A stretch of 64,000 nt of DNA from Mayfieldus sp963841445. GTDB lineage: Bacteria; Actinomycetota; Thermoleophilia; Solirubrobacterales; 70-9. Below are positions 32,919-41,593 of the stretch, piece by piece. The position numbers and the translations under genes are program-made. How positions within the stretch are numbered: the stretch's first letter is position 1; each line of letters starts with the position of its first letter. The stretch is from contig CAWJCP010000002.1 of the NCBI GenBank assembly GCA_963841445.1, forward strand, positions 124,001-188,000, given 5' to 3'. The notes beneath the pieces were generated by a model. The model searched no databases, had not been told where the DNA came from, and saw only the letters and a list, made by a program, of their open reading frames with translations.

Positions 32919-33711
32919 ATGCGCCGGCTCGCCGTGCTCGGAATGCCGGTCGGGCACTCGCGCTCGCCGGCGATCCACAACGCCGCTTTCGCCGCGCTCG
33001 GCATCGAAGCCGAGTGGTCCTACGAGGCGATCGAGGTCTCCCCGGAGGAGTTCGCCGCGCGGGTCCGCGCGATGCCCTCCGAGGGCTTCGTGGGCGCCAA
33101 CGTGACCGTGCCGCACAAGGGGGCGGCGCTATTGGTCTCCGAGCGCCGCTCCGAGGTCGCGCGCGAGATCGGCGCCGCCAACACGCTGGTCTTCGAAGAC
33201 GGCGAGACGCGGGCCGAGAACACCGACGCGCAGGGGTTGATGGAGGCGCTGCCGATGCCGGCCGCCGGGCGGCGGGCGCTGCTGCTGGGCGGCGGGGGCG
33301 CGGCGCGGGCCGCCCTCTGGGCCCTGACCAGGGAGGGCGCCGAGGTCGCGGTCTGGAACCGCACCGAGGAGCGCGCCGCTCAGCTCTGCGCTGAGCTCGG
33401 AGGCCGCGTCGATCGCCGACCCCGACGGCGCCGAGTACGAGCTGATCGTCAACTCGACCAGCGTCGGGATGGACGGGGAGGATCCCTTCGAGCAGCTGCC
33501 GCTCAGCGTCGACTGCTTCCGCGACGCGCAGGTCGTCGTCGACCTCGTCTACGCGGGGGAGAGCCGGCTCCTCAAGGCCGCCCAGGCCGCTGGTGCCGAG
33601 ATCGTCGACGGGCTCGAGATCCTGGTTCGCCAGGGTGCGGCCTCGTTTCGGATCTGGACCGGCCTCGAGCCGCCGGTCGAGGCGATGCGCGAGGCGGCTC
33701 GCGCCGCCTGA
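32919..33711 (+). CDS. aroE: Shikimate dehydrogenase, split by a frame break near 33397-33403
   Basis: The ATG at 32919 has a GGGGG run upstream and gives MRRLAVLGMPVGHSRSPAIH; an ATG at 32886 overlapping the mltG stop is also possible. The catalytic and substrate residues are in GANVTVPHKG (Lys) and NTDA, and the NADP site is LLLGGGGAARAALWAL then VWNRTEERA. After AELG the sequence resumes one base later as EAASIADPDGAEYELIVNSTSVGM, then VDLVYAGESRLLKAAQ and GLEILVRQGAASF, the AroE C-terminus. Catalyses 3-dehydroshikimate to shikimate. The break is probably an extra G. Confidence 0.9.
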
Positions 33712-33738
33712 GCCAGGCGGCCGGCAAAGCGCCCTTGC

Positions 33739-33744
33739 TAGCTT
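33739..33744 (+). promoter_or_regulatory. Leaderless -10 box (TAGCTT)
   Basis: TAGCTT ends 7 nt before the ATG at 33752. Confidence 0.5.
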
Positions 33745-33751
33745 CTTGCCA

Positions 33752-34789
33752 ATGGCAAATCTTCGCCTGCTCGACTCAGATTCAGCGGCGCTCGACCCGG
33801 GTGCCGCCAACGGCGGGGGCTTCGATGAAGAGCAGCGACGGCTGCCCGACGCGGAGGCCTTCGACGCCTATTCGCGCACCGTTGCCGGGGTCGCCGAGCG
33901 GCTCGGACCCTCGGTAGCCCACCTGACCGTCTCGCGGCGCACGCGCCGGGGGCGACGCATGGACGGCGCCGGAAGCGGCGTCGCGATCAGTCCCGACGGA
34001 TTCATGCTCAGCGCCGCGCACGTGGTCGACGGGACCGACGGCCGCGGCCGCGCCTCGTTCCCGGACGGGCGCCAGTTCAGCTTCGAGCTGATCGGCGCCG
34101 ACCCGCTCTCCGACCTCGCGGTCCTGCGCGCCGACGCCGGCGACCTGACCCCGGCGCGGCTCGGCGACGCCGAGGAGCTGCGGGTGGGCCAGCTCGTCGT
34201 CGCGATCGGCAGCCCAAACGGCTTCAGCGGCTCGGTCACGGCCGGGGTGGTCTCGGCGCTGGGCCGCTCGCTGCCGACCCGCAGCCGCTCCGCCACCCGC
34301 CTGATCGAGAACGTGATCCAGACCGACGCGGCGCTCAACCCGGGCAACTCGGGCGGGGCGCTTGCCGACGGCCTTGCGCGGGTGATCGGGATCAACACCG
34401 CCGTCGCGGGAATCGGGCTCGGCCTCGCGGTGCCGGTCAACGACACGACCCGCCGCATCGTCGCGGCCTTGATGAGCGAGGGCCGGGTGCGCCGCGCCTA
34501 CATCGGGATCGTCGGTGGCTCGCGGCCGCTGCCTCCACGTCTCGCGGCGCAACTGGGGCGCGGTGCCGGAATCGAGGTGGTCGAGGTGGTCGACGGCAGC
34601 CCCGCCGCCCGGGCAGGCCTGCGGCCCGAGGACCTGATCGTCGAGGTCGACGGAGTCGCGCTCGCCGACGTCGGCGACCTTCAGCGCCTCATGGTTGCCG
34701 AGCGGATCGGCCGCGGGCTGGCGACGAAGGTGTTTCGCGATGGTCACACGAGCGAGTTGACCCTCGTCCCTGAGGAGTTGCCGGCGTAG
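33752..34789 (+). CDS. HtrA/DegP-like serine protease with one PDZ domain, no export signal
   Basis: A 345-aa protein. The chymotrypsin-fold triad is intact: SAAHVVDG (His), SDLAVLRADAG (Asp), NPGNSGGAL (Ser). A C-terminal PDZ domain follows (GIEVVEVVDGSPAARAGLRPEDLIVEVDG). The N-terminal ~50 residues (MANLRLLDSDSAALD...) contain neither a signal peptide nor a transmembrane helix, which is unusual for HtrA proteins and implies a cytoplasmic protease unless the start lies elsewhere. A leaderless promoter supports this ATG. It sits between aroE and aroC. Confidence 0.88.
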   Translation: MANLRLLDSDSAALDPGAANGGGFDEEQRRLPDAEAFDAYSRTVAGVAERLGPSVAHLTVSRRTRRGRRMDGAGSGVAISPDGFMLSAAHVVDGTDGRGRASFPDGRQFSFELIGADPLSDLAVLRADAGDLTPARLGDAEELRVGQLVVAIGSPNGFSGSVTAGVVSALGRSLPTRSRSATRLIENVIQTDAALNPGNSGGALADGLARVIGINTAVAGIGLGLAVPVNDTTRRIVAALMSEGRVRRAYIGIVGGSRPLPPRLAAQLGRGAGIEVVEVVDGSPAARAGLRPEDLIVEVDGVALADVGDLQRLMVAERIGRGLATKVFRDGHTSELTLVPEELPA

Positions 34790-35225
34790 AGACGCCGCAG
34801 CGCCCGCTGTCGGGCCTGCCGACCAGGACCTGGCCGACGAGCCGCTGGGGATCGACGATCCGCACCGGGAAGCGGCCGGTCGCGGTCGCGAGCAGGTCGA
34901 AGCTCGCGGCTGCGAACGGCGTCACCGGCTCGGTCAGCCCGAATCCGGGGATCTCGACGTCGGCGCCGAACGGCGCTTCGACCTCGAGGCGCAGCTCGTC
35001 TCCACGCTCGATTCGCACCGTCTTCGGCTGTCCGCCGGAGATCTGCATCCGCGCGACCAGCAGCAGCCCGGTTGCGGCGCGCGGCGGTGAGACGTCAACG
35101 GGCGGCTCACGGGTCGTGGTGGTGGCGGGCGTCACTCGGTGGTCGGGTCGCGGCAACAGGACGGTGGCGAGGGTCGAGATCGCCAGGAGCACGAGCATGA
35201 CGACGACCAATCGGCGCGCAGCCAC
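34689..35225 (-). CDS. Membrane-anchored hypothetical protein
   Basis: A 178-aa frame with a GTG start. N-terminal anchor RLVVVMLVLLAISTLATVLL, then an extracytoplasmic beta-rich segment (VRIERGDELRLEVEAPFGADVEIPGFGL...TATGRFPVRIV) resembling a cupredoxin-like fold. The last ~45 residues are low-complexity and overlap the convergent protease gene by 101 bp, so the natural C-terminus is probably near 34800-34830 or the frame is broken there. It shares a symmetric -10 box with aroC. Function unknown. Confidence 0.55.
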   Translation of the reverse strand: MAARRLVVVMLVLLAISTLATVLLPRPDHRVTPATTTTREPPVDVSPPRAATGLLLVARMQISGGQPKTVRIERGDELRLEVEAPFGADVEIPGFGLTEPVTPFAAASFDLLATATGRFPVRIVDPQRLVGQVLVGRPDSGRCGVSTPATPQGRGSTRSCDHRETPSSPARGRSARQP

Positions 35226-35230
35226 GCCAG

Positions 35231-35237
35231 TAGCCTA
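35231..35237. promoter_or_regulatory. Symmetric shared -10 box (TAGCCTA) between aroC and a divergent gene
   Basis: TAGCCT (plus, 35231-35236) ends 9 nt before the aroC TTG. The overlapping TAGGCT (minus, 35237-35232) ends 6 nt before the GTG at 35225. It is the second instance in the window of one symmetric hexamer serving both directions. Confidence 0.5.
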
Positions 35238-35245
35238 GGCACACC

Positions 35246-36409
35246 TTGGGACTCCGTTTCGTCACAGCAGGTGAATCGCACGGCCCCGGGCTGACCGCAA
35301 TCGTCGAGGGCCTGCCCGCCGGGCTGAAGCTCGACCGGGCGGCACTGGACCGCGACATGGCGCGACGCCAGCTCGGCCACGGTCGGGGCGGGCGGATGAA
35401 GATCGAAAGCGACGCGGTCGAGATCCGCTCCGGAGTGCGGCACGGGCGCACCCTCGGCAGCCCGATCGCGATCCTGGTCGCCAACCGCGACTACGCCAAC
35501 TGGGAGCAACGGATGAGCCCCTGGCCGGTCGATGCCGAGGTCGAGGAGGTGCACCTGCCGCGTCCCGGCCACGCCGACCTGGCGGGGCTGCAGAAGTTCG
35601 GCTACAGCGACGTCCGCGACGTGCTCGAGCGGGCCAGCGCCCGCGAGACCGCGGCGCGCACCGCGGCGGGCTCGCTCGCGCGCGCCTTCCTCACCGCGCT
35701 CGGGGTCAGCGTGCACAGTCACGTGATCCGGATCGGCTCGGTGGCCGCGCCGGAGCGCGACGATCTCGGACCGGCCGACTTCGCGAGCGTCGACGACGAT
35801 CCGGTTCGCTGCCTGCACGCGGAGACGAGCGCCGCGATGGTCGCCGAGATCGACCGACTTCGCAAGGCCAATGAGAGCCTCGGCGGCAACTTCGAGGTGC
35901 GGGCATTCGGCCTCGTGCCGGGGCTGGGCTCGCACGTTTCCTGGGAGCAGAAGCTCGACGGGCGGCTGGCGCAAGCGATCGTCTCGATCCAGTCGATCAA
36001 GGGGGTGACGATCGGCCCGGCGTGGGACGTCGCCGCGAGCCCGGGCTCCGAGGCCCACGACGAGATCTTCCACAGCGCGCAGCGCGGCTATTACCGCGAG
36101 ACCAACCGGGCTGGTGGCCTGGAGGGCGGGATGACCAACGGCCAGCCACTGGTCGTGCGGGCGGCGATCAAGCCGATCTCGACCCTGACCAAGCCGCTGC
36201 GCTCGGTCGACACCGAGACCAAGCAGCCGGCCGAAGCGCTGCGCGAGCGAACCGACTCGACCGTGGTGCCCGCCGCCGGCGTGGTCGGCGAGGCGATGGT
36301 CTGCCTCACCCTTGCCGCCGCCTACCGGGAAAAGCTCGGCGGCGACCACATCGACGACGTGCTCGGAGCGCTCGACGCATACAAGCGGCGCATCGGGTGG
36401 CGAGATTGA
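35246..36409 (+). CDS. aroC: Chorismate synthase
   Basis: A 387-aa protein with a TTG start, placed by the conserved N-terminus LRFVTAGESHGPGLTAIVEGLPAG. The FMN/EPSP-binding signatures GHGRGGRMKIE, RPGHADLAGLQKFGY, RASARETAARTAAG and GGLEGGMTNGQPLVVRAAIKPIST are all present. It converts 5-enolpyruvylshikimate 3-phosphate to chorismate using reduced FMN. First gene of the aroC-aroKB-aroQ-pepP operon, overlapping the next gene. Confidence 0.96.
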   Translation: MGLRFVTAGESHGPGLTAIVEGLPAGLKLDRAALDRDMARRQLGHGRGGRMKIESDAVEIRSGVRHGRTLGSPIAILVANRDYANWEQRMSPWPVDAEVEEVHLPRPGHADLAGLQKFGYSDVRDVLERASARETAARTAAGSLARAFLTALGVSVHSHVIRIGSVAAPERDDLGPADFASVDDDPVRCLHAETSAAMVAEIDRLRKANESLGGNFEVRAFGLVPGLGSHVSWEQKLDGRLAQAIVSIQSIKGVTIGPAWDVAASPGSEAHDEIFHSAQRGYYRETNRAGGLEGGMTNGQPLVVRAAIKPISTLTKPLRSVDTETKQPAEALRERTDSTVVPAAGVVGEAMVCLTLAAAYREKLGGDHIDDVLGALDAYKRRIGWRD

Positions 36410-37944
36410 GCGGCGCCAGGGCGCTCGTCTTCATCGGCTTCATGGGGGCGGGCAAGTCGACCGCGCTCGCGGCCGCCCGCTCCACCGGGCTGCCGACGAC
36501 CGAGATCGACGATCTGATCGAAGAGGAGATCGGGGCGCCGATCGGCGAGTTCTTCGAGCAGTACGGCGAGGCGGAGTTCCGGCGTCGTGAGGCAGGGGTC
36601 GTGCTGCCGCTGCTCGAGCGGGCCGAGGGCGGCGCGATCGCGCTCGGCGGCGGCAGCGTGCTCGTCGAGGGCGTGCCGGAGGCGCTGCGCCGGCACCTGG
36701 TCGTCTGGCTTCAGGTCGACGTCGAGGAGGCCTGGCGGCGGGTCCAGGGATCCGAGCGGCCACTGGCCCGCGACCGGACCGCGTTCGAGGCCCTGTTGCC
36801 GGCCCGCGAGCCGCTCTACGAGCAGCTCGCCGACGCGATCCTGCCGCCCGCGGACCGCGGGATGGCGGAGCGAGCGATGCCGGCCCTGCTCGCGATGCTC
36901 GACGAGCTGCCGGACACGACGAGGATGGCCTGGGCGGCCTCGGAGTCGGGCGACTATCCGGTCTTCATCGGCCAGGGGCTGCTCGCGAGCGGCTATTGGC
37001 CGCTTAAGAGCCGCCGCTTCTGCGTCAGCGACAAGACGGTGGCGCCGCTCTACGGCGGGCGCCTGCAGCCGCTCGCGGGATCGGTCGAGGTTGAGCCCGG
37101 CGAGGCGGCGAAGTCGCTCGGCGAAGCCGAGCACGTCTTGCGCGAGCTGGCCGGGCTCGGGATGACCCGCGATGATCACCTGGTCGCGCTGGGCGGCGGC
37201 GTCGTCGGCGACCTCGGTGGCTTCTGCGCCGCCACCTATCAGCGTGGGGTCCCGGTGGTGCAGGTGCCGACAACGCTGCTCGCCCAGGTCGACTCCGCGA
37301 TCGGCGGCAAGACCGGCGTCGATCTCCCCGAGGCGAAGAACTACGTCGGCGCCTTCCATCTGCCGGCGGCGGTGCTCTCCGACACCACGACCCTCTCGTC
37401 CCTGCCGGAGCAGGAGCTGGCCGCGGGCTGGGCCGAGGTAATAAAGACCGGGCTGCTGGCGGGGGGCCCGCTCTGGGAGCGGGTCAGCAACGTGCAGCGC
37501 CCCGACGCCGCCGAGCTCGCCGCGCTGGTCTTCGGCTGCGCCCGCTTCAAGGTCGAGGTCGTCGCCGCCGACGAGCGCGACTGCGGTCGCCGGGCGATCC
37601 TCAACCTCGGGCACACGGTCGGTCATGCGATCGAGGCCGCGACCGGCTATGACCGCTACCGTCACGGCGAGGCGATCGGGCTGGGGCTGCTGGCGGCGCT
37701 GCGGCTATCGGACGCCAAGCAGCTGCGCGCCCAGGTCGCGGCGATGCTGACCCGCGCCGGGCTGCCGACTCGGATCGACTCCGCGACGTCGCCGGAAGCG
37801 ATTGTCGAGGCCCTGGGCCGCGACAAGAAGCGCGACGCCGAGGGGGTGCGGTTCGTGCTTCTGTCCCGTCCCGGTGAGCCGCGCGAGGGACAGCTGCTGG
37901 AGGCGGATAGGGTCAGGGAGGCGATCGTGGAACTGGTCCAGTGA
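36397..37944 (+). CDS. aroKB: Bifunctional shikimate kinase / 3-dehydroquinate synthase (AroK-AroB fusion)
   Basis: A 515-aa fusion. Residues ~8-170 are shikimate kinase: Walker A LVFIGFMGAGKSTAL, the shikimate-binding IDDLIEEEIG and YGEAEFRRREAGV, then ALGGGSVL. Residues ~175-515 are 3-dehydroquinate synthase: LVALGGGVVGDLGGFCAATYQRGV, PTTLLAQVDSAIGGKTGVDLPEAKN, and metal ligands in AEVIKTG, LNLGHTVGHAIE and RHGEAIGLG. The GTG at 36397 overlaps aroC by 13 bp; a TTG at 36406 is an alternative. A comparable fusion exists in Thermotoga. The two activities are non-consecutive pathway steps. Confidence 0.94.
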   Translation: MARLSGARALVFIGFMGAGKSTALAAARSTGLPTTEIDDLIEEEIGAPIGEFFEQYGEAEFRRREAGVVLPLLERAEGGAIALGGGSVLVEGVPEALRRHLVVWLQVDVEEAWRRVQGSERPLARDRTAFEALLPAREPLYEQLADAILPPADRGMAERAMPALLAMLDELPDTTRMAWAASESGDYPVFIGQGLLASGYWPLKSRRFCVSDKTVAPLYGGRLQPLAGSVEVEPGEAAKSLGEAEHVLRELAGLGMTRDDHLVALGGGVVGDLGGFCAATYQRGVPVVQVPTTLLAQVDSAIGGKTGVDLPEAKNYVGAFHLPAAVLSDTTTLSSLPEQELAAGWAEVIKTGLLAGGPLWERVSNVQRPDAAELAALVFGCARFKVEVVAADERDCGRRAILNLGHTVGHAIEAATGYDRYRHGEAIGLGLLAALRLSDAKQLRAQVAAMLTRAGLPTRIDSATSPEAIVEALGRDKKRDAEGVRFVLLSRPGEPREGQLLEADRVREAIVELVQ

Positions 37945-37951
37945 TGGTTGA

Positions 37952-38404
37952 GTGGAGTTGAGCGCGCGCAACAGGGTCGAGGTCCTTCATGGGGTCAACT
38001 TCGACGTGCTCGAGCGCCGCGACCCGGAGATCTACGGAGGCCTCTCGTTGACCGAGCTCGAGAACAGGATCAAGCACTGGGCACGGGAGCTGGACCTCGA
38101 GGCTCGCTTCTTTCAGACCAACAGCGAGGGCGAGTTCGTCGAGTACCTGCATCGGCTGCCCGAGCTCGCCGACGCCTCGCTCATCAACGCCGGCGCTTGG
38201 ACCCACTACAGCTATGCGATCGGGGATGCGCTCCAGCTCGCCGCGATGCCCGCCGTCGAGGTGCACCTTTCCGACGTCTCCTCGCGCGAGGACTGGCGGG
38301 GCGTCTCGGTCTTCGAGGGCATGGTGCTGGCGAAGATCTCCGGCAAGGGGCCGGAGGGCTACCGCGAGGGGCTTGAGATCCTCGCCAGGGAGCTGCGCAA
38401 ATGA
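37952..38404 (+). CDS. aroQ: Type II 3-dehydroquinate dehydratase (divergent)
   Basis: A 150-aa flavodoxin-fold dehydratase. VEVLHGVNFDVLERRDPEIYGGLSL matches the active-site Asn/Arg/Tyr region (LHGPNLNLLGxREPxxYG), NSEGEFVEYLH gives Glu, INAGAWTHYSYAIGDAL replaces the usual INPGAYTHTSVAL, and VEVHLSDVSSRED retains the catalytic His. Several usually invariant residues differ, so kinetics may differ. The GTG at 37952 is used; a TTG at 37958 is possible. Converts 3-dehydroquinate to 3-dehydroshikimate, linking aroB and aroE. Confidence 0.88.
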   Translation: MELSARNRVEVLHGVNFDVLERRDPEIYGGLSLTELENRIKHWARELDLEARFFQTNSEGEFVEYLHRLPELADASLINAGAWTHYSYAIGDALQLAAMPAVEVHLSDVSSREDWRGVSVFEGMVLAKISGKGPEGYREGLEILARELRK

Positions 38405-39462
38405 GCGTTGAGCGTGCCGACCGCCTCGCGAAGCTCGTCGCCGAGCAGGGCCTGGAGCGGATGCTGGTCACCAACCTCGTCAACGTCCGCTATCTGACCG
38501 CGTTCACCGGCACCAATGGCGCCTGCATCTGTGGACCCGGTGATCGCGCGTTTCTGACCGACTTCCGCTACATCGAGCGCGCCGCCGCGGAGATCGGCGG
38601 ATGGGAGCTGGTCGCCGTGAGCGTCGAGTGGACGACCGGGCTCGCCGAGCGGCTCTCCGGCCGCTGCGGCTTCGAGGACCAGCACCTCAGCGTCCGCGCC
38701 CTGCGCGAGCTGACCGAGAAGGCTCCCGAGGGGGCGGAGCTGGAGCCGGCCGGAGAGCTGACCGAGGACCTGCGCCGGATCAAGGACGACGGCGAGCTTG
38801 AGGCGATCGCGGAGGCGGCAAAGCTCGCCGACGAGGTCTATGAGTGGACGATCGAGCAGGGGCTCGCCGGCAAGACCGAGATCGAGGTCGCTCGCGCCGC
38901 CCAGGCGAGGATGCGCGAGCTCGGCGCCGAGCCGTCGTTCCCGCCGATCGTCGCCGCCGGACCCAACGGCGCGATGCCGCACGCGGAGCCCGGCGAGCGC
39001 GAGATCGGCCGCGGCGAGATGCTGATCGTCGACATGGGCGCGCAGCTGGACGGCTACTGCTCGGACTGCACCCGGACCTTCGCGGTCGGAGAGCCGAGCA
39101 GCGAGGCGGCCGAAATCTACGAGCTGGTTCGCGAGGCGCAGGCCAAGGCCCTCGATGCGGTTGCAGCAGGGAAGACCGGGGTGGAGGTCGACGGGGTCGC
39201 GCGCGAGATAATCTCCGCCGCCAACCACGGCGACCACTTCGGCCACGGGCTCGGCCATGGCGTCGGCCTCGAGGTTCACGAAGCACCGCGGCTCTCGCAG
39301 CGCTCCGAGGACGTGCTCGAGTCCGGCGAGGTGGTGACCGTGGAGCCCGGCGTCTACGTCCCCGCCCAGCTGGGGGTGCGGATCGAGGACCTGGTCGTCG
39401 TCACCGACGACGGGCACGAGAGTCTCAGCAGCCTGCCGAAGGAGCTGCGGGTAGTCGAGTGA
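38401..39462 (+). CDS. pepP: M24-family Xaa-Pro aminopeptidase
   Basis: A 353-aa pita-bread-fold metallopeptidase. Creatinase-type N-domain (~1-120), then the dinuclear metal site: Asp in LIVDMGAQLDGYCSDCTRTF (two Asp), His in FGHGLGHGVGLEVHE, Glu in VVTVEPGVYVPAQLGVRIED. Overlaps aroQ by 4 bp. In related bacteria this gene is normally followed directly by efp; here about 8.5 kb separates them. Cytoplasmic removal of N-terminal residues preceding Pro. Confidence 0.93.
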   Translation: MSVERADRLAKLVAEQGLERMLVTNLVNVRYLTAFTGTNGACICGPGDRAFLTDFRYIERAAAEIGGWELVAVSVEWTTGLAERLSGRCGFEDQHLSVRALRELTEKAPEGAELEPAGELTEDLRRIKDDGELEAIAEAAKLADEVYEWTIEQGLAGKTEIEVARAAQARMRELGAEPSFPPIVAAGPNGAMPHAEPGEREIGRGEMLIVDMGAQLDGYCSDCTRTFAVGEPSSEAAEIYELVREAQAKALDAVAAGKTGVEVDGVAREIISAANHGDHFGHGLGHGVGLEVHEAPRLSQRSEDVLESGEVVTVEPGVYVPAQLGVRIEDLVVVTDDGHESLSSLPKELRVVE

Positions 39463-40325
39463 GGCGGCTCTCCGGGCGGGCGGCTCCCGCCGTCGCCCTC
39501 GTCCTTCTCGCGATCGTCTCGATCCAGTGCGGCGCCGCTATCGCGGTGGGCCTGTTCGACGACGTGGGCTTCGCCGGGGCCGTCCTACTCCGCAGCCTGC
39601 TCGCATTGCCGATCCTTCTCGCCTTCTGGCGCCCCCAGCTTTCTGGCCGCGCTCCGACGCATCTACGCCTTGCCGTTCTCTTCGGGATCGCCCTCGGAGT
39701 CATGAACCTGGCCTTCTACGCGGCGCTTGACCGAGTCCCGCTCGGCATCGCGGTCACGATCGAGTTCCTCGGGCCTCTTTCTGTCGCCGTCCTCACCGGA
39801 CGCGGACCGCTGGCCACGATCTGGGCACTCCTCGCGGCGGTCGGCGTTGTCACCCTCGCCGGTCCATTCGGGGGCTCGCCCGACGCGTCCGGGATCGCCT
39901 TTGCCGCGATAGCGGCGCTCTGCTGGGCCGCCTACATCCTGCTCGGCCGCCGCATCGGCCGCGTCTTCCCCGGCGCGTCCGGGCTGGTCATCGGGGTCGC
40001 AATCGGGTCGCTGATCCAGCTTCCCGGAGGGATTGCGTCCGGAGGCAGCGAGCTGCTCGCCCCCGGCGTCCTGGCCATCGGAGCGGCAGTCGCCCTGCTC
40101 AGCACGGTGATCCCCTATGCCGCCGAGATTGAGGCGCTCCGGCGCATCCACCCAGCGCCATTCGGGATCTTGATGAGCCTCGAGCCCGCGGTGGCGGCGC
40201 TGGTCGGTCTGATCGCGCTCGGCCAGAACCTCGACGCCGGCGAGGTTGCGGGGATCGTGCTGGTCGTGGCCGCAAGCATCGGCGCGATCAGGACCGCGCC
40301 GATGCCGCCGCCGATCGTCGACTGA
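39459..40325 (+). CDS. EamA/RhtA-family drug/metabolite exporter
   Basis: A 288-aa protein with about ten transmembrane helices and the duplicated EamA architecture. The GTG overlaps the pepP stop. AFYAALDRVPLGIAVTIEFLGPL and the second-half repeat EIEALRRIHPAPFGILMSLEPAVAAL match RhtA, the Thr/homoserine exporter type. It could export amino acids made by the upstream aro genes, but the substrate is inferred only. Confidence 0.87.
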   Translation: MRRLSGRAAPAVALVLLAIVSIQCGAAIAVGLFDDVGFAGAVLLRSLLALPILLAFWRPQLSGRAPTHLRLAVLFGIALGVMNLAFYAALDRVPLGIAVTIEFLGPLSVAVLTGRGPLATIWALLAAVGVVTLAGPFGGSPDASGIAFAAIAALCWAAYILLGRRIGRVFPGASGLVIGVAIGSLIQLPGGIASGGSELLAPGVLAIGAAVALLSTVIPYAAEIEALRRIHPAPFGILMSLEPAVAALVGLIALGQNLDAGEVAGIVLVVAASIGAIRTAPMPPPIVD

Positions 40326-40337
40326 CCGGCCCTTCGA

Positions 40338-41531
40338 TTAGTTGGCGCTGCCTTCGGCCGCCATCTCGTGCCGCAGCCGCTGGCGCCCCTCGCCGTAAGT
40401 TCGGGTTTCATAGACGATCATCGCGGCGAGCAGCACGTCAAGGGTGGCCACGACCGCGACCGGCGGGACGACGGTCGCCAGCGGAATAGCGGCGATGAGC
40501 GCGACGGCGAGGCCGAGGCGCTGGCGGTTGACCGTGTGGACGTGCCGGTAGCGGAAGGCTACGTGGCCGAGCAGGTAGAGCGCCAGCCCGCCGAGCAGCG
40601 CGATGGCGGGGATCGTCTTCAGTGGGTCGTCGACGTGGGCAAGGATCGTCTTCAGCCCAAGGGCGACGAGGACGATCCCGGCGACCATCAGGAAGTGCAG
40701 GTAGGAATAGGAGTCGCGCGCCATCTCGTTTCGCTCGAGCCCTTCGGGAGCTTCCGCCAGTCGGCGCCCAGCTACCAGGGCGACGACGTCGAAGTACAGC
40801 CACCACATCGCCGCGGCGAGTGCGACTCCGAGCACCGCCGCCACGACAATGCCCGTGGTCAAACCTTCGGTCGAGCCTGCCCCGATCGCGACAATCGATT
40901 CCCCCAGCGCGATGATGATGATCAGGCCGTGGCGCTCGGCGAAGTGGCCGGGGACGAGCTTCCATCCCGTGGAGCCGAATAGATACGGACCCGCGAGGTC
41001 GAGGATCAGCGCAAGCACCCACAGGATCGCCTGCCAGCTGCCACCTCCCAGGGCCCCGATGACGAGCAGTCCGACGCCAATCGCGGTGCTGACCGCAAGC
41101 CCGAGGATCGAGCGCCGCAGCGCCGGGTCTTCGCGGCTGGCGAGAATAAACAGCGCGATCTGCCCGGCGCGCACCGCGCCGTAGGCGATCGCGAAGGTCA
41201 GCGCAAGATCGCCGAAGGCCCCCGGGATGCAGAGTGAGACGATCAGCAGCGCCGCCATCGCGGCGAAGATCGAGACCCGCACCGCATCGTCCTCGGGGTC
41301 CACGACGCTGGTCAGCCAGGCGTACCCGACCCACGACCACCAGAGCAGGGCCAGCACCAGCACCCCCTGGCCGAGCCCTTCCCAGGTCGGGCGGTGGAAC
41401 ATCAGCGCGGTGCACTGGGTGATCGCGAGCACGAAGACTAGGTCGAAGAAGAGCTCCAGAGGGGAGACACGCTCGCCCTCGCGGAGGGCGGGGGCGATCC
41501 TCGGCGTCCGCCGGACGGGCTCGATAACCAT
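40338..41531 (-). CDS. Low-temperature-requirement A (LtrA) family membrane protein
   Basis: A 397-aa protein with about ten helices. The family signature ERVSPLELFFDLVFVLAI is at the N-terminus, with FAERHGLIIIIALGESIVAIG near the middle and SYLHFLMVAGIVLVALGLK later. The ATG at 41531 has AGGA nine bases upstream; a TTG at 41540 is an alternative. LtrA was named from Listeria growth at low temperature; its biochemical activity is not established. It is convergent with the EamA gene. Confidence 0.9.
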   Translation of the reverse strand: MVIEPVRRTPRIAPALREGERVSPLELFFDLVFVLAITQCTALMFHRPTWEGLGQGVLVLALLWWSWVGYAWLTSVVDPEDDAVRVSIFAAMAALLIVSLCIPGAFGDLALTFAIAYGAVRAGQIALFILASREDPALRRSILGLAVSTAIGVGLLVIGALGGGSWQAILWVLALILDLAGPYLFGSTGWKLVPGHFAERHGLIIIIALGESIVAIGAGSTEGLTTGIVVAAVLGVALAAAMWWLYFDVVALVAGRRLAEAPEGLERNEMARDSYSYLHFLMVAGIVLVALGLKTILAHVDDPLKTIPAIALLGGLALYLLGHVAFRYRHVHTVNRQRLGLAVALIAAIPLATVVPPVAVVATLDVLLAAMIVYETRTYGEGRQRLRHEMAAEGSAN

Positions 41532-41593
41532 CGTCAGCAATCCTGGCAGCTCCCGAGCCTGGTCCCGCTCGACGCCCGCCGGCGGGAAATGGC

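Noticed and set aside
31560..33917. A natural MltG-AroE fusion protein
   Set aside because: The open frame joins the genes only because both contain one-base breaks. The conserved MltG C-terminus ends at a stop at 32886 in the adjacent frame.
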